The position numbers were made by a program, and so were the translations under genes. Positions 27,101-34,300 of a stretch of 44,199 nucleotides of DNA are shown piece after piece. How positions within the stretch are numbered: the stretch's first letter is position 1; the number at the start of each line of letters is the position of its first letter. Origin of the DNA: Methylobacterium sp. WL119. Its GTDB lineage: Bacteria; Pseudomonadota; Alphaproteobacteria; Rhizobiales; Beijerinckiaceae. The stretch covers positions 1-44,199 of the forward strand of contig NZ_VRUU01000038.1 of assembly GCF_008039875.1 (NCBI RefSeq), given 5' to 3'. The notes below the pieces were generated by a model. That model did not search any database. It had not been told where the DNA came from and saw nothing but the letters and a program-made list of their open reading frames with translations.

Positions 27101-27441
27101 GCCCGCTCCATCGTCAACTCCGGCACGAAGCCCGAGCCGACCCCGATGGCGTCGGTCTCCGGCATCGGAACGCCACCGCGCGCGATGCGCAGCGCCTCCG
27201 CCTCATCCAGCGCGCCCTCGATCGTGCCGCTGCCGAGCGTGCCCTGGAAGTTCTCGCCGAAGCTCATGCCCTGGCGCGGGCCCTGCCCTTCCGGGTCGAA
27301 CCGGGTGCGCGGCCGTGGCGGCGTCGGCTCGGGCAGTGCCATGCCGATCTCGTCGCGGAAGCCCGGCGGCACGACTGCACGGGGCTCCTCTGCCGCGGTC
27401 TCGAAATTCGGGACGATCAGACCTTCCTCGACGGGCGGCAT
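21190..27441 (-). CDS. Giant phage polyvalent/ejection protein with two HExGH motifs and an LPD38-like region
   Basis: 2083 residues. After a Pro-rich N-terminus come Gly/Ala-rich hydrophobic segments (about 135-250, LGFGGGVAARALGARGFG type) that suit membrane insertion during DNA ejection. A Zn-protease-like motif HEFGH lies at 449-453, followed near 600-720 by a possible acetyltransferase-like segment (GEPVGYTNVRVDG to VFGPRAMSQIM). A second HEIGH motif is at 925-929. Helical segments follow, and from about 1450 to 1700 a region with RFVPFLNASAQGTDK-like sequence (RWVPFLNASAQGTDK) typical of large polyvalent protein domain LPD38. Such proteins are injected with phage DNA. It starts with a one-base overlap (TGATG) after the transglycosylase gene. 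The opposite strand is also open over the whole length, a GC effect. Confidence 0.85.
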   Translation of the reverse strand: MPPVEEGLIVPNFETAAEEPRAVVPPGFRDEIGMALPEPTPPRPRTRFDPEGQGPRQGMSFGENFQGTLGSGTIEGALDEAEALRIARGGVPMPETDAIGVGSGFVPELTMERAEAARAAARDMVLQQILYDTAPTNITPRSVAGSILGQVAAPSNLLGFGGGVAARALGARGFGATAQAAATMGIRAGATDLAVQGIRTTSGDQEHFEPLEAVLAPVAGAMLGAGVHAAGQAIGKAAGGVAEFVRSRRAQRDALGIDLPREALPGASDVPREQSEAVAGSLDRIAPAEAALRAAEPARGMPTAESDPAAPVSREQADGRAEGTGGVSPPAAGEGGVEAAAVDAPVVIRDEPVPAPPIARTEPPPFKARTRAEWDNIRPAAAPDAPAWAPKVQSTLDELARGFDMEPPRVSVAKPKFDDAPLFGMNDRQGNILLAEGMSEHHALNNAVHEFGHEVQFRLYDAAPAQTQDAIQAAFRAATARDAGTTSLNQLRPVTATRKLGDAGQPKRIKYRRTGDEPIPAGSAAAGYQHSFEEWFAEQVSRWVTQDAKPVGVVERFFSGVADAWRKIYAKVAGHTPLDAEVKAFLDGRWQGSEAGRVTREPAPKFTLAPADHDELGMVKPGKVDDRVYRILRDGEPVGYTNVRVDGERADVRDIFTHLGGGNIDLSRGVFGPRAMSQIMQQFLAENPGVKRLTGERTSGARRGGKHGLLGTGEQVDISIPARRVGPVADLEQTLVARGIDPPSAPGLLTSPETSLVEAATRLHGAPAERTIPLDELRAAVPGQSTADLDLTLAALRERGVAKVTDRGVTLDHAGVRQVQEATERYVRAEAEEVGELLFRRRAPAKGIEEPDQIRQGRPVEDQGTAPIEGDARPERLEALGTRFAADFETILRTGRVQAGARGQFSTSTGVARVRSLADLDTTIHEIGHSLQQSPQTRAVVDPVVIGNRGELAPLGAGTGETGDAEAFAELFRLYATNRAYAERTYPNATADLERTLREGLPVQAAALDRLRADLDVIHRADSGAVVGSDVITPKPDGLFARILDVFGADFLGAAATDPRGGVYYAWRDALYTRLLSPHHPLNRAMDALGRVFRENTGKTLDLLPQDHAYILARVGSGANVTAQSMLEHGVRGARSDTATGASFRDAIEAAIGKRYTSGQWHDFGAYLTARSMVADYERFAAGEIPNPPGKLSAGDYARAVQEFDAKFPTFADGAEKFYEFNTNLLQRHYDKGLFTKEYLDASLARKDYAPKLRDMEDLGTSALTGGGARRDGASMMKTFRGSQRSVLNPLDSTVKKVYDLEQAAALNDTKAALARLAEIAGPGSGFIAEPIPANKLSSVRIDVVDALRAAGSRANVDSLDLGALIHQAEGMLGDDVFAHVFRQEPIRPGQEPITFYYVNGERRALRLADDAFGRELHTALNAMTTPERNIFLSVLQISGAVLRQGVTKSLGFIYRNFTRDQGTSVATGARGYIPFITALQGGFDVVRGGGDFEKYLSFGGFAGGVIHEAVEGSALARGGAQRMFREKNVVSRLLGAGAKAAELSEAATRAGQFQSYVKQAKDLGFDAYNASLYATFKANDYIDFRKVGSHMATVSRWVPFLNASAQGTDKEARALIGDMVRLEGKRARGEELSRIEADSLKDSRAAWVKTMAWGMIFGGGVAYLNSEDPEWFGAAAWRRDRGYNLTKIGPDGNWLSFPKPFGLVRNVSDLFEYGVEYMMRSDPTIAAKLGNALAEAHHLPYSNPFIDTFYGARANYDAFRDRPIVPPSLQALPPSEQYTRYTSEIAKGIGQVTGWSPMKVDYAAKNLGGGTAIDFLRNADSLIHWMQDKPGGKAKTIWDLPLARELVQNLSVGAEATTRFYGLVGQKAGTLEQAATAYGQKIATGDRTGAESYLRGLPANERAYATLQKQGFDASDKLLHPLVLARAYNAVIAGVSRAIGDRNLIPEGDLDRSSLTLSRRDAKPIEVDGPTGEKLRNALDAYAMVTARNALIAFGADGMQGVPVKDPAEFLDRIKILSPDVARELRGRLAAKRLYDPAVVAERWPEAKARLLKDGENADLSDLLPRQPKSGNRERKRAMSDE

Positions 27442-29741
27442 CAGCGCTGGGCTCCGGTTCCGAGGCGGCGGTCGACTTCGGCGAGAAGGCGCTTCGAGGC
27501 GCCCGGGCCATAGGTTGCGTCGAACTCGGTCATCACGGCCGGGTCGGCGCGGTTCTGGATCAGCGCTTTCAGGTCGGCGAGCTTCGCCCGGGCCTCAAGC
27601 TCGACGGCAGCCGTCGGGGCTGCGCCTGGGTTGCGCGTTGCCGGGCTTACCGCGGAGGACTGACCGCCGGCGGCCGGCGGCGCGGGGGATGCCGGCTGTA
27701 CACCGCGGCCGGCCATGGCGTCGTCGAGCCGCTGCCCGTCGTTGGCGCGGTCGAGGCGGCGCTGATCGAACGGATTCGGCACCTGCCCGCGGCTGATCTT
27801 GCCGAGCACGTCCGTCGCCGCGACGGCGAGATCCCGGTTGATGTTCTGGTGCTGAATGGTCGAGGTCAGGACCTCGTCGGCGTACTCGCCATAGGTGCCC
27901 TGCAGCTTGCCGACGAACGCCTTCAAGCCGGCCGTGTCGTCGTCGCCGATCGCGCGAAGCTGGCGCGCGAGCACCATCGCCTGAGACCGGGTTACCGCCA
28001 TCGGCTCGGGGATGCCGAGTTGCCTCTGCGAGGCGAGGCGGGCGCGGACGATCGCCTGTGCACTGGCCGGCGTAATCTCCTTCTGGTCTGCCGGCCCCTC
28101 GTACTGCGCCGCCTCTCGCGCGGCCTTCACCGCCGGCAGATCCTCAACCGCGAGCGCCGGATCGGCGCGGCGGGCCTGGATCAGCGCATCGGCCTTCTTC
28201 CGAGCCTTGACGTAAGCGCCCATGTCCTCGGTGAAGCCGTCGACGCCGGGCTTCGGCTCGAGCGTCTGCAGGCGCCGCTCGATGTCGCCCTCGGGCAACG
28301 ATCCGATACCGTCCAGCGCTTCATGCACCTGGCGGGACCGCGCGCGCTGGGCGAGCCAGTCCTTCGCAGCTTGCGGGCCGAGCGCCTGCGAGACGTCTTC
28401 CGCCCGCAACTGCGCGTTGCCCTGCCCGGTGGCCTCGATCGAAGCGAGGTCGTCGGACATGCGGGCCTGAAGCACGCCGGCCTGCTCGCGGTCCGCCTGC
28501 TGCTGCCGGCGCTTCTCCGTGGCGTAGAGCGACTCCGCGCGGCGCAGGCCGGTCTCACGGACGTCTTCCGGGATGATGGAGGCCAGCTTGCCTTCGGGCG
28601 TGTCCCCCATCTTTCGGCCGGCCCAGCCGATCACGCTGTCCACGGTCTTGCCGGCGAGGATCGAGCGGTTCGCCGCGATCTGGTCGTCGCCGAGCACGTC
28701 GCTCACGGGCGTGCCGGGCTTGGCTTTCAGCACCGCGGCCGCGCCGCCGGAGCCGAGGAAGTGAGACAGGTAAAGGGTGGTCGGGTTCTGGGGCAGGCCT
28801 TGCGCCGCGAGCGCTTTGCCGTTGTCGTCGGCGAGAAAGCCGACCATCTCGCGCGACAGGTCCGGATCGTTGCGCAGCGCCAGCACGGCAGCTGAAGAGC
28901 GGCCCTGCAGCAGGTCCGGCCGGTGCGACCGGATCGTGGCGAGCCACGTGCCCTCGGTGAACTGCCCGGCGCCTGTGGCGGTCGAGTTCGGGTTCCGGGC
29001 GGTGGCGTTGCCGTTCGACTCCACGCCGATGATGCGGTCGATCACGCCGTTGCGGCCGGTGACCGGCCCCTTCCATGCTGCGACCTGGTCCTCAGGATCC
29101 AGCATGCCGATGCGGGCGGTGATGCCGCGCAGGGCAAAGGCCTTCTTGGCGGCCTGTGCCTGCACTTCGGTGATGATGCCCTTCGACGCCGCCTCGTCGT
29201 AGCGGGCCCCGACCGCACGAACCATCGTGTCGACATCGGCCTGGTTCGGCGCGTTGACGATGGTGTGGAGGCCGCGGTCCTCGTCCGTTCGGATGCCGGC
29301 GAGCTCGTGGTCGGCGTCTCGCTTGTCGGTGAGGCCCTTCACGGTGACCTTGCCGCTGGCGAGCGTGCTGGCATGGTTCAGCATCCAAAGTTCGCGAGCC
29401 TGCGGGTCTCGGATGTTGGCGGCCGCCTCGCGCAGCGCGGTCTGCGAGCCCTGCTGGTAGGCGTCTGCGTCCGGAGCGTCCTGTTGCTTCAGGAGGAGAT
29501 CGGTATGGGCTGGGATGAAGGCGGCATCGGCGCGGGCCTTGTCGAAGACCGCACCCTCCTTCTGGTCCTTCGAGATCATGTCGAGGCCGATGCCGAGGCC
29601 GGCATCTCCGATCTTCTGGATGCCGGCACCGATGGCCGCCTCCCCGCGGGCGAGCGGCGACAGGTCGTAGCTCGCGATACCGCGCTGGCTGGCGAGGGAG
29701 CCGGCGGGCCCGAGGTCGTCGGCGGACGGCAGGCGGGGCAT
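27441..29741 (-). CDS. Phage internal virion protein with lytic transglycosylase domain
   Basis: 766 residues. Residues ~232-345 form an SLT-type lytic transglycosylase: IIGVESNGN with the likely catalytic Glu241, then TGAGQFTEGTW and TTLYLSHFLGSGGA. The N-terminal 230 and C-terminal 420 residues are helical and repetitive, as in gp16-like internal head or tail-lysin proteins of podoviruses that open the peptidoglycan for the ejected DNA. It is preceded and followed by genes joined through TGATG one-base overlaps, so the cluster is translated as a coupled unit. Confidence 0.85.
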   Translation of the reverse strand: MPRLPSADDLGPAGSLASQRGIASYDLSPLARGEAAIGAGIQKIGDAGLGIGLDMISKDQKEGAVFDKARADAAFIPAHTDLLLKQQDAPDADAYQQGSQTALREAAANIRDPQARELWMLNHASTLASGKVTVKGLTDKRDADHELAGIRTDEDRGLHTIVNAPNQADVDTMVRAVGARYDEAASKGIITEVQAQAAKKAFALRGITARIGMLDPEDQVAAWKGPVTGRNGVIDRIIGVESNGNATARNPNSTATGAGQFTEGTWLATIRSHRPDLLQGRSSAAVLALRNDPDLSREMVGFLADDNGKALAAQGLPQNPTTLYLSHFLGSGGAAAVLKAKPGTPVSDVLGDDQIAANRSILAGKTVDSVIGWAGRKMGDTPEGKLASIIPEDVRETGLRRAESLYATEKRRQQQADREQAGVLQARMSDDLASIEATGQGNAQLRAEDVSQALGPQAAKDWLAQRARSRQVHEALDGIGSLPEGDIERRLQTLEPKPGVDGFTEDMGAYVKARKKADALIQARRADPALAVEDLPAVKAAREAAQYEGPADQKEITPASAQAIVRARLASQRQLGIPEPMAVTRSQAMVLARQLRAIGDDDTAGLKAFVGKLQGTYGEYADEVLTSTIQHQNINRDLAVAATDVLGKISRGQVPNPFDQRRLDRANDGQRLDDAMAGRGVQPASPAPPAAGGQSSAVSPATRNPGAAPTAAVELEARAKLADLKALIQNRADPAVMTEFDATYGPGASKRLLAEVDRRLGTGAQR

Positions 29742-30061
29742 CAGCGGACGCCGAACCGACGCAGGACCGTCACGGTGCAGGTCGCAGTCGTGGCCGCGGC
29801 ATTCACATCTCGCACCGCCATATCATCCAGGATCGCGGTGCCTTGTGTCGCGTAGACGTCGAAGGGCGACCCGTCCTGCATCACGAGGCGGATCGTCCCC
29901 GGTGCGGAGCAGGCGAGAACGACGCCGTCGCCGTAGGGAACGGGAGTGCCGGGCGTGATCGGCGCGGCCGACCGGTAGACCCCATTGTTCTGCTGCTGTG
30001 CCGATGCGGGGCCGCCCGTCAGCAGAGCGAACATCAGGAGAGCGGGCCGGACGAGACGCAT
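29741..30061 (-). CDS. Small exported phage-cluster protein
   Basis: 106 residues. Residues 1-21 are a Sec signal peptide (LVRPALLMFALLTGG, cleavage after ASA), then a Gln/Asn-rich start and a beta-rich domain with a Cys pair (VVLACSAPGT and TATCTVTVL) that could form a disulfide. It is the first gene of the leftward ejection cluster and its stop overlaps the next ATG by one base. Function unknown; superinfection exclusion or a virion-associated periplasmic role are possible. Confidence 0.75.
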   Translation of the reverse strand: MRLVRPALLMFALLTGGPASAQQQNNGVYRSAAPITPGTPVPYGDGVVLACSAPGTIRLVMQDGSPFDVYATQGTAILDDMAVRDVNAAATTATCTVTVLRRFGVR

Positions 30062-30354
30062 GGTGGTTCTCCGAGGATGCGCCGTCGCGTCAGGGTGGCC
30101 TCGAAGGGGCTACGGGATGGCCGCTGGTGAAGCGGGGCCGCGACCAGGCGATCAAGGGACTTGGCGAAGGCAGATGGACCAGCGCTTGGCGCCATGTGGT
30201 AGCAAGGTACCGCACTCTATTGAATGCCTCAATCGCTTGCGTGATCATGAAGCTATGCCAAGTTCTTCATCCACTGCATGATGTTGTGAGGGTGGGCCGC
30301 GGTTGAACAGAACCGATGGCTCGACAGCGGCTTCGCAGCCCGTAGTGTGTAGGC

Positions 30355-31074
30355 ATGCGCTACACCGGTCCGATGTTGCTGATGCTGTTCACGGGTCCCG
30401 CTTTGGCCGCTGAGCCTATCGTTGGACGAGCTAGCGTTACCGACGGCGACACGGTCGTCATCCGCGACATCCGCATCCGCCTCCACGGCATCGACGCGCC
30501 CGAGAGGGCGCAGCTCTGCCAGGACGTCGCTGGTAAGTCCTACCAGTGCGGGCAGGCCGCCGCTCTCGCGCTGTCCGACCGGATCGGCGGATCCCCCATC
30601 TCGTGTGAGCCACGAGACACCGATCGCTATGGCCGCACCGTCGCCGTCTGCCGGAAAGGAGCAGAGGATCTGAACGCCTGGATAGTCGCGCAGGGCCACG
30701 CCGTCGCCTACCGCCGCTACTCCGCGGACTACGTCGAGGCCGAGACGACCGCCAAGACGGCCAAGCACGGCATCTGGGCCGGCTCGTTCACGACCCCGTC
30801 CGAATGGCGCCGGGGCGAGCGCAGCATGTTCATGGGCTTCGCTGCGCCTGGCGGGCCGGACGGGCCGATCCCCGCGCCGGTCTTACGCGCGGAGCTGCCG
30901 GCTGCAGGCAGCTGCACGATCAAGGGCAACATCAGCCGGAAGGGCGAGCGGGTCTATCATCTGCCGGGCTCGCGCGATTACAACCGCACCAGGATCGACG
31001 CGAAGACCGGCGAGCGCATGTTCTGCAGCGAGAACGAGGCCAAGGCCGCCGGGTGGCGGGCGCCGCGCGGGTAA
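30355..31074 (+). CDS. Secreted staphylococcal-type nuclease (SNase), copy 2
   Basis: 239 residues. The signal peptide is at residues 1-19 (ending ALA). The catalytic motifs DGDT, IRLHGIDAPE and DRYGRT are intact, followed by the same Cys-containing C-terminal tail (from CTIKGNIS to AAGWRAPRG) as copy 1 at 10279-10974. The two differ mainly in the linker (about residues 150-185). This copy lies inside the predicted element and is transcribed outward from the divergent ejection cluster across a ~290-bp gap in which I see no gene. A role in degrading foreign or extracellular DNA is possible. Confidence 0.87.
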   Translation: MRYTGPMLLMLFTGPALAAEPIVGRASVTDGDTVVIRDIRIRLHGIDAPERAQLCQDVAGKSYQCGQAAALALSDRIGGSPISCEPRDTDRYGRTVAVCRKGAEDLNAWIVAQGHAVAYRRYSADYVEAETTAKTAKHGIWAGSFTTPSEWRRGERSMFMGFAAPGGPDGPIPAPVLRAELPAAGSCTIKGNISRKGERVYHLPGSRDYNRTRIDAKTGERMFCSENEAKAAGWRAPRG

Positions 31075-31228
31075 ATCTCAGGTTGGGACGGCCCTGCCGA
31101 CAATCTGTGAGAGCCGAAAGGTGCAGGCGTGTTCAGGTCCGGCTTAGCTTACCCGGGTGTACCCCCCGGCAATCGTCCTTTAACGTGTCAAGAGGATGCT
31201 TCCAGAACGTAGGAGTCGAACGATCGCG

Positions 31229-32098
31229 ATGCGTTGGCAGCCGGCACATGAAACACACGCCATTGAACGCGTAACTGTCACGTTGATGTTCGCGGAACAT
31301 ATCTCCACGAAACCGTGGCAGATGCTGCTTCCACTTGCGACGCGGGATCTATCGAAGTTAGGCTTTCAAGCTGCTCCGGACGCGCCACAGCTGGCGCAAA
31401 ACCTGCCACAGAGCGCCCCCGGCGTTGCGCAACTAGTAATTAATATCGGAGCAAATCCCGTCGCATTTGGGAATGTTGGTGGCGGCATTCCCTTCTCTAG
31501 AAACTTCCAATATATCGAAGCCGGCGAGGCGCGCGACGAAATAATCGTTGCTCGTAATATGTTTTTGTTTACTACAACTTTCTATGGCGGGTGGGCCAGC
31601 TTGAGAAATCGGTTTGCAGAGGCGCTGAATAACCATATAAGCATTGCTTTGAATACAGTAAACATTGGCGCAATAAAGATTGAGTATTGGGATAGGTTTG
31701 TATCAGAAGATAGTGCGGACGCGGCTGACTACAAAGGGCTTTTGGATATTGCCTCAAAATATGTGCCAAAGTTTGGATTTGAAACAGAAGGCTTATGGCA
31801 TTCCCACGTTGGGCTTTTCGTGGAGCCTGGATCGTCCGAACGGCGCTTAGTCAACTTGAACATCGATGTGGTCGATATCGCTGAGGCCCCCGAAGCCGGC
31901 GCTGTAATGGCCGAGCCGGCCCAAAAGCGATCGGTCGGAATCTACTCCATGGTGCAGGACACCCCGAGGCCGGGCGCCCCCCTTGAATCAGCTGCCGCGA
32001 TCTACTCGACGTTGGATGAGATGCATACCATATTGAAGGTCGTGCTAGCGGACGCTATCACCGATGCGGCTTCTGATCGTATCGCACTCAACCCCTAG
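31229..32098 (+). CDS. TIGR04255-like protein, first gene of a three-gene cargo unit
   Basis: 289 residues from ATG 31229; an upstream in-frame ATG at 31196 is possible. The pattern of an N-terminal strand (HAIERVTVTLMF), a central FEVESD-type helix-strand part, then LWHSHVGLFVEP and LVNLNIDVVDIA, and a final helix LDEMHTILKVVLADAI resembles the sporadically distributed TIGR04255 family. Its function is unknown, and its patchy occurrence suggests spread with mobile DNA. Codons in the middle (31.4-31.8 kb) are AT-rich. It is followed after 8 bp by the second gene of the unit. Confidence 0.65.
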   Translation: MRWQPAHETHAIERVTVTLMFAEHISTKPWQMLLPLATRDLSKLGFQAAPDAPQLAQNLPQSAPGVAQLVINIGANPVAFGNVGGGIPFSRNFQYIEAGEARDEIIVARNMFLFTTTFYGGWASLRNRFAEALNNHISIALNTVNIGAIKIEYWDRFVSEDSADAADYKGLLDIASKYVPKFGFETEGLWHSHVGLFVEPGSSERRLVNLNIDVVDIAEAPEAGAVMAEPAQKRSVGIYSMVQDTPRPGAPLESAAAIYSTLDEMHTILKVVLADAITDAASDRIALNP

Positions 32099-32106
32099 GC
32101 GCCCTC

Positions 32107-32676
32107 GTGCTCGAAATCGTTTCCACTGTGGCTGCTGGGTACACCGTGAGTGAGTATGTGCGCCAGGGCGATTTGGTTGAAGCTACGAGTCGTCCGCCAG
32201 AGCAGGCACCAAAGCGCAAGCAGCTGACCATTACTCGATCCTTCGCGGGCGCCCCCTCCGAGGCTGTCGCTGGCAAGATTGCACGTGCAACGACGGCCGT
32301 ATCTGAAACCGCTCCGCTCGTGATAGGTCCGCGGCGCGCTGGTGATCCTGTCATTCGGGAGTTGGCCGGATTTCGGACGCTTCTGGCCGGTTGGGACGGG
32401 GAAGACGCTGCCGAACCCAACCAGGATTCGATCACTCAGGCTGTTCTTTTTGTCCATGCCTGCGTGCCAGCGGAGGGCTTGGCCGAGCGCTTGATCGCTA
32501 CGCTGCATGCTGATGGTTCTGCCATCCTGGAAATGAATGATGAGGTCGATGCCTCTCTAAACTTCGGAGAGGTAGGCCATATTATCTATTCAATTGACGG
32601 TATTGAGCCGGGCGAAGTTGCTTTCGACGGGGCTATCATACCTGAATTGATCAAGACTGCTCTCATTCGGAAGTAG
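32107..32676 (+). CDS. WDG-motif hypothetical protein, second gene of the unit
   Basis: 189 residues from a GTG start 8 bp after the upstream stop. The first 85 residues are not recognised. Residues 90-145 contain GWDGEDAAEPNQDSITQAVLF and then LHADGSAILEM. This matches the general shape of a widespread small protein type in which an [N/G]WDGxxA motif is followed by a helix and a PDGSIxLE strand. The function of that type is unknown. Gene order and spacing indicate co-expression with the TIGR04255-like gene and the next gene. Confidence 0.6.
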   Translation: MLEIVSTVAAGYTVSEYVRQGDLVEATSRPPEQAPKRKQLTITRSFAGAPSEAVAGKIARATTAVSETAPLVIGPRRAGDPVIRELAGFRTLLAGWDGEDAAEPNQDSITQAVLFVHACVPAEGLAERLIATLHADGSAILEMNDEVDASLNFGEVGHIIYSIDGIEPGEVAFDGAIIPELIKTALIRK

Positions 32677-32687
32677 GGCGTCTTCAC

Positions 32688-33302
32688 TTGGAATGCGCAT
32701 ACTGCCGGTCGACCTTCGCATGGCTCGAAGATCCGACGCTAGCAAAAATTCGAGCAGATATACTTGATCGGAGACACCCGAATGGATGCTGCCAAGCGTT
32801 CATTTCAAGCGATTTTTCATCTGGACCTGTCGGCGATGAGGAAATCCTTACAAAGATACTTATATCTCCGTTTCACGTCGACAGAAGAAAAGGCGTATTG
32901 CTCAAGGGAGCTATCAGTGTAGCTGAAGTCAGCGGTCTATCAGTACTCCGGGAGGAGCAAGCCACTGACGAAGAAATAAAAGAAACGGCCGAAACGCTTG
33001 TAAAAACAGCTCGCTCTTCTGGCAACTCTAAGGCAGGGGTCTATGGCGTAGCAAAGTTTCTCTGCAAACGAGTTAGAGATTTTCATTGTGATCTGGATTT
33101 AAACCCTTCGTATTGCGTATACGACACTTCATTGCCTTCAAGCGCCTCTCATGCGGAAATATTCCAAAGAATTCATAAAATAGATAAGCCGATAATCGAA
33201 GAGAGGCGGCGACTAATTCTGGCTGATCTTAACGACATTGGCGTTGTCACCGCTGCCACATATCGCAACGGCCTTCTAAGCTACCTGGCTCCGCCACAAT
33301 AG
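32688..33302 (+). CDS. Cys-containing hypothetical protein, third gene of the unit
   Basis: 204 residues from a TTG start 11 bp after the previous stop. The N-terminus has C3-x2-C6 and a Cys34-Cys35 pair that could bind one metal ion. The middle is helical (EEIKETAETLVKTARSSG), followed by the segment YCVYDTSLPSSASHAEIF, which looks conserved in character. Low GC compared with the first gene. No known domain. Likely to form a functional unit with the two genes before it. Confidence 0.6.
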   Translation: MECAYCRSTFAWLEDPTLAKIRADILDRRHPNGCCQAFISSDFSSGPVGDEEILTKILISPFHVDRRKGVLLKGAISVAEVSGLSVLREEQATDEEIKETAETLVKTARSSGNSKAGVYGVAKFLCKRVRDFHCDLDLNPSYCVYDTSLPSSASHAEIFQRIHKIDKPIIEERRRLILADLNDIGVVTAATYRNGLLSYLAPPQ

Positions 33303-33406
33303 ATTCTTAGGCGCCCCGCTCCTTCCCCAACACGATAGGCGAACGCTGGATCAGCGACCAGACCTCCTGCGGTCCTAGTCAAGCCCGCTTCGCCTTTGAT
33401 GCTTTC

Positions 33407-33796
33407 TCAGCGAGACGGGGCTAGTCCACGTCGCCGAGCCAGTCGTCGAGCACCTCGCTCTGCATCGTACAAAAGGCGCACGCACTCGCGCGTACCCTTC
33501 GCAAGAAGCTTTGCGTCGGTAGCTCTCGCCATTCCTGACTTTTCAAGCAAGAGGTCGATACTGTTAAGCCACCTTCGCTCCATATCGCCTCCATTGAAAG
33601 TTATGTAATACATAGATTCGTAGTATTCCTTTTCTCTACCCAATCTTTTTACGGCGTTATCAGCGGCATTTAATAAAATATTTGCGTTAATAAGTCTCTC
33701 ATGAGATCGAGAGCTATTTGGATCTTCTGCTACAATTTCAAGAGTATGCTGCACTCCCCTGAGGAACGATCGCGCAACACGATGGTCGCTTGTCAT
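33407..33796 (-). CDS. AT-rich helical hypothetical protein
   Basis: 129 residues. Mostly helical with an R/K-rich C-terminus (ERGARRLARRRG). Segments such as LINANILLNAADNAVKRLG and RRWLNSIDLLLEKSG look like a helical bundle. The codon use is AT-rich in the middle. It has a weak ribosome binding site at its start and no recognised domain. It converges on the triad and lies upstream of nothing else on the same strand. Confidence 0.6.
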   Translation of the reverse strand: MTSDHRVARSFLRGVQHTLEIVAEDPNSSRSHERLINANILLNAADNAVKRLGREKEYYESMYYITFNGGDMERRWLNSIDLLLEKSGMARATDAKLLAKGTRECVRLLYDAERGARRLARRRGLAPSR

Positions 33797-33853
33797 AGGT
33801 TAAAATCGAAGCCCCATGTCACCCGGCCCCATGTTCTCGAGGGTGAACTAAAC

Positions 33854-34273
33854 TTAATCAAGGCGCCCTGTCTTGCGATGACTGTTCGGCGAGGGCCGTT
33901 TGAGCTGCTTCAGGCGGTTTTCCAGCGCGAACAGCGCGGACGCCTGTGCTGACCCGGACGCCTCCGTCGTCTTTGATGGTCCAGGTGCCGGGCCTGCGCT
34001 TGCCGTCGGCGCCGAGGTTACCCCGCTTGAACCAGAGCCTTGGGCCTTTGGCTTCCGCCGACATGCCGTGCGCATCTCCCTGATCGCCTCGAGCGTGGTG
34101 TAGAGGCGGCCGCCGATCCGCTCATAGCCGAGTTCGTCGCGGCCGATCGCATTACGCAGCGCGAGCCCGGAAAGGGAACCATCAGGGAAAGCGATGCGCG
34201 CGGCAACGTCGAGCAGCAGCGGCGTCTCGTCGGTGATCTCCGACGCGTCTGGGATGCGGATTGGTCGCCTCAT
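33854..34273 (-). CDS. Excisionase-like winged-helix protein
   Basis: 139 residues. Residues 18-70 (LLLDVAARIAFPDGSLSG, then LRNAIGRDELGYERIGGRLYTT) form a compact winged-helix block like those of excisionase and AlpA-type DNA-binding proteins, followed by a Ser/Pro/Ala-rich linker and a basic C-terminal helix. Such proteins control excision or gene expression of mobile elements. Here it sits inside the cargo region without an integrase nearby. Confidence 0.6.
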   Translation of the reverse strand: MRRPIRIPDASEITDETPLLLDVAARIAFPDGSLSGLALRNAIGRDELGYERIGGRLYTTLEAIREMRTACRRKPKAQGSGSSGVTSAPTASAGPAPGPSKTTEASGSAQASALFALENRLKQLKRPSPNSHRKTGRLD

Positions 34274-34300
34274 TACCTCTAATTTACCAGTGTTTATTTT

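Noticed and set aside
21079..27513. Plus-strand open frame of 2144 codons opposite the giant phage gene
   Set aside because: It mirrors the real gene codon for codon, is rich in Arg, Gly, Ala and Val without any domain, and has no RBS. High GC with few stop codons explains it.
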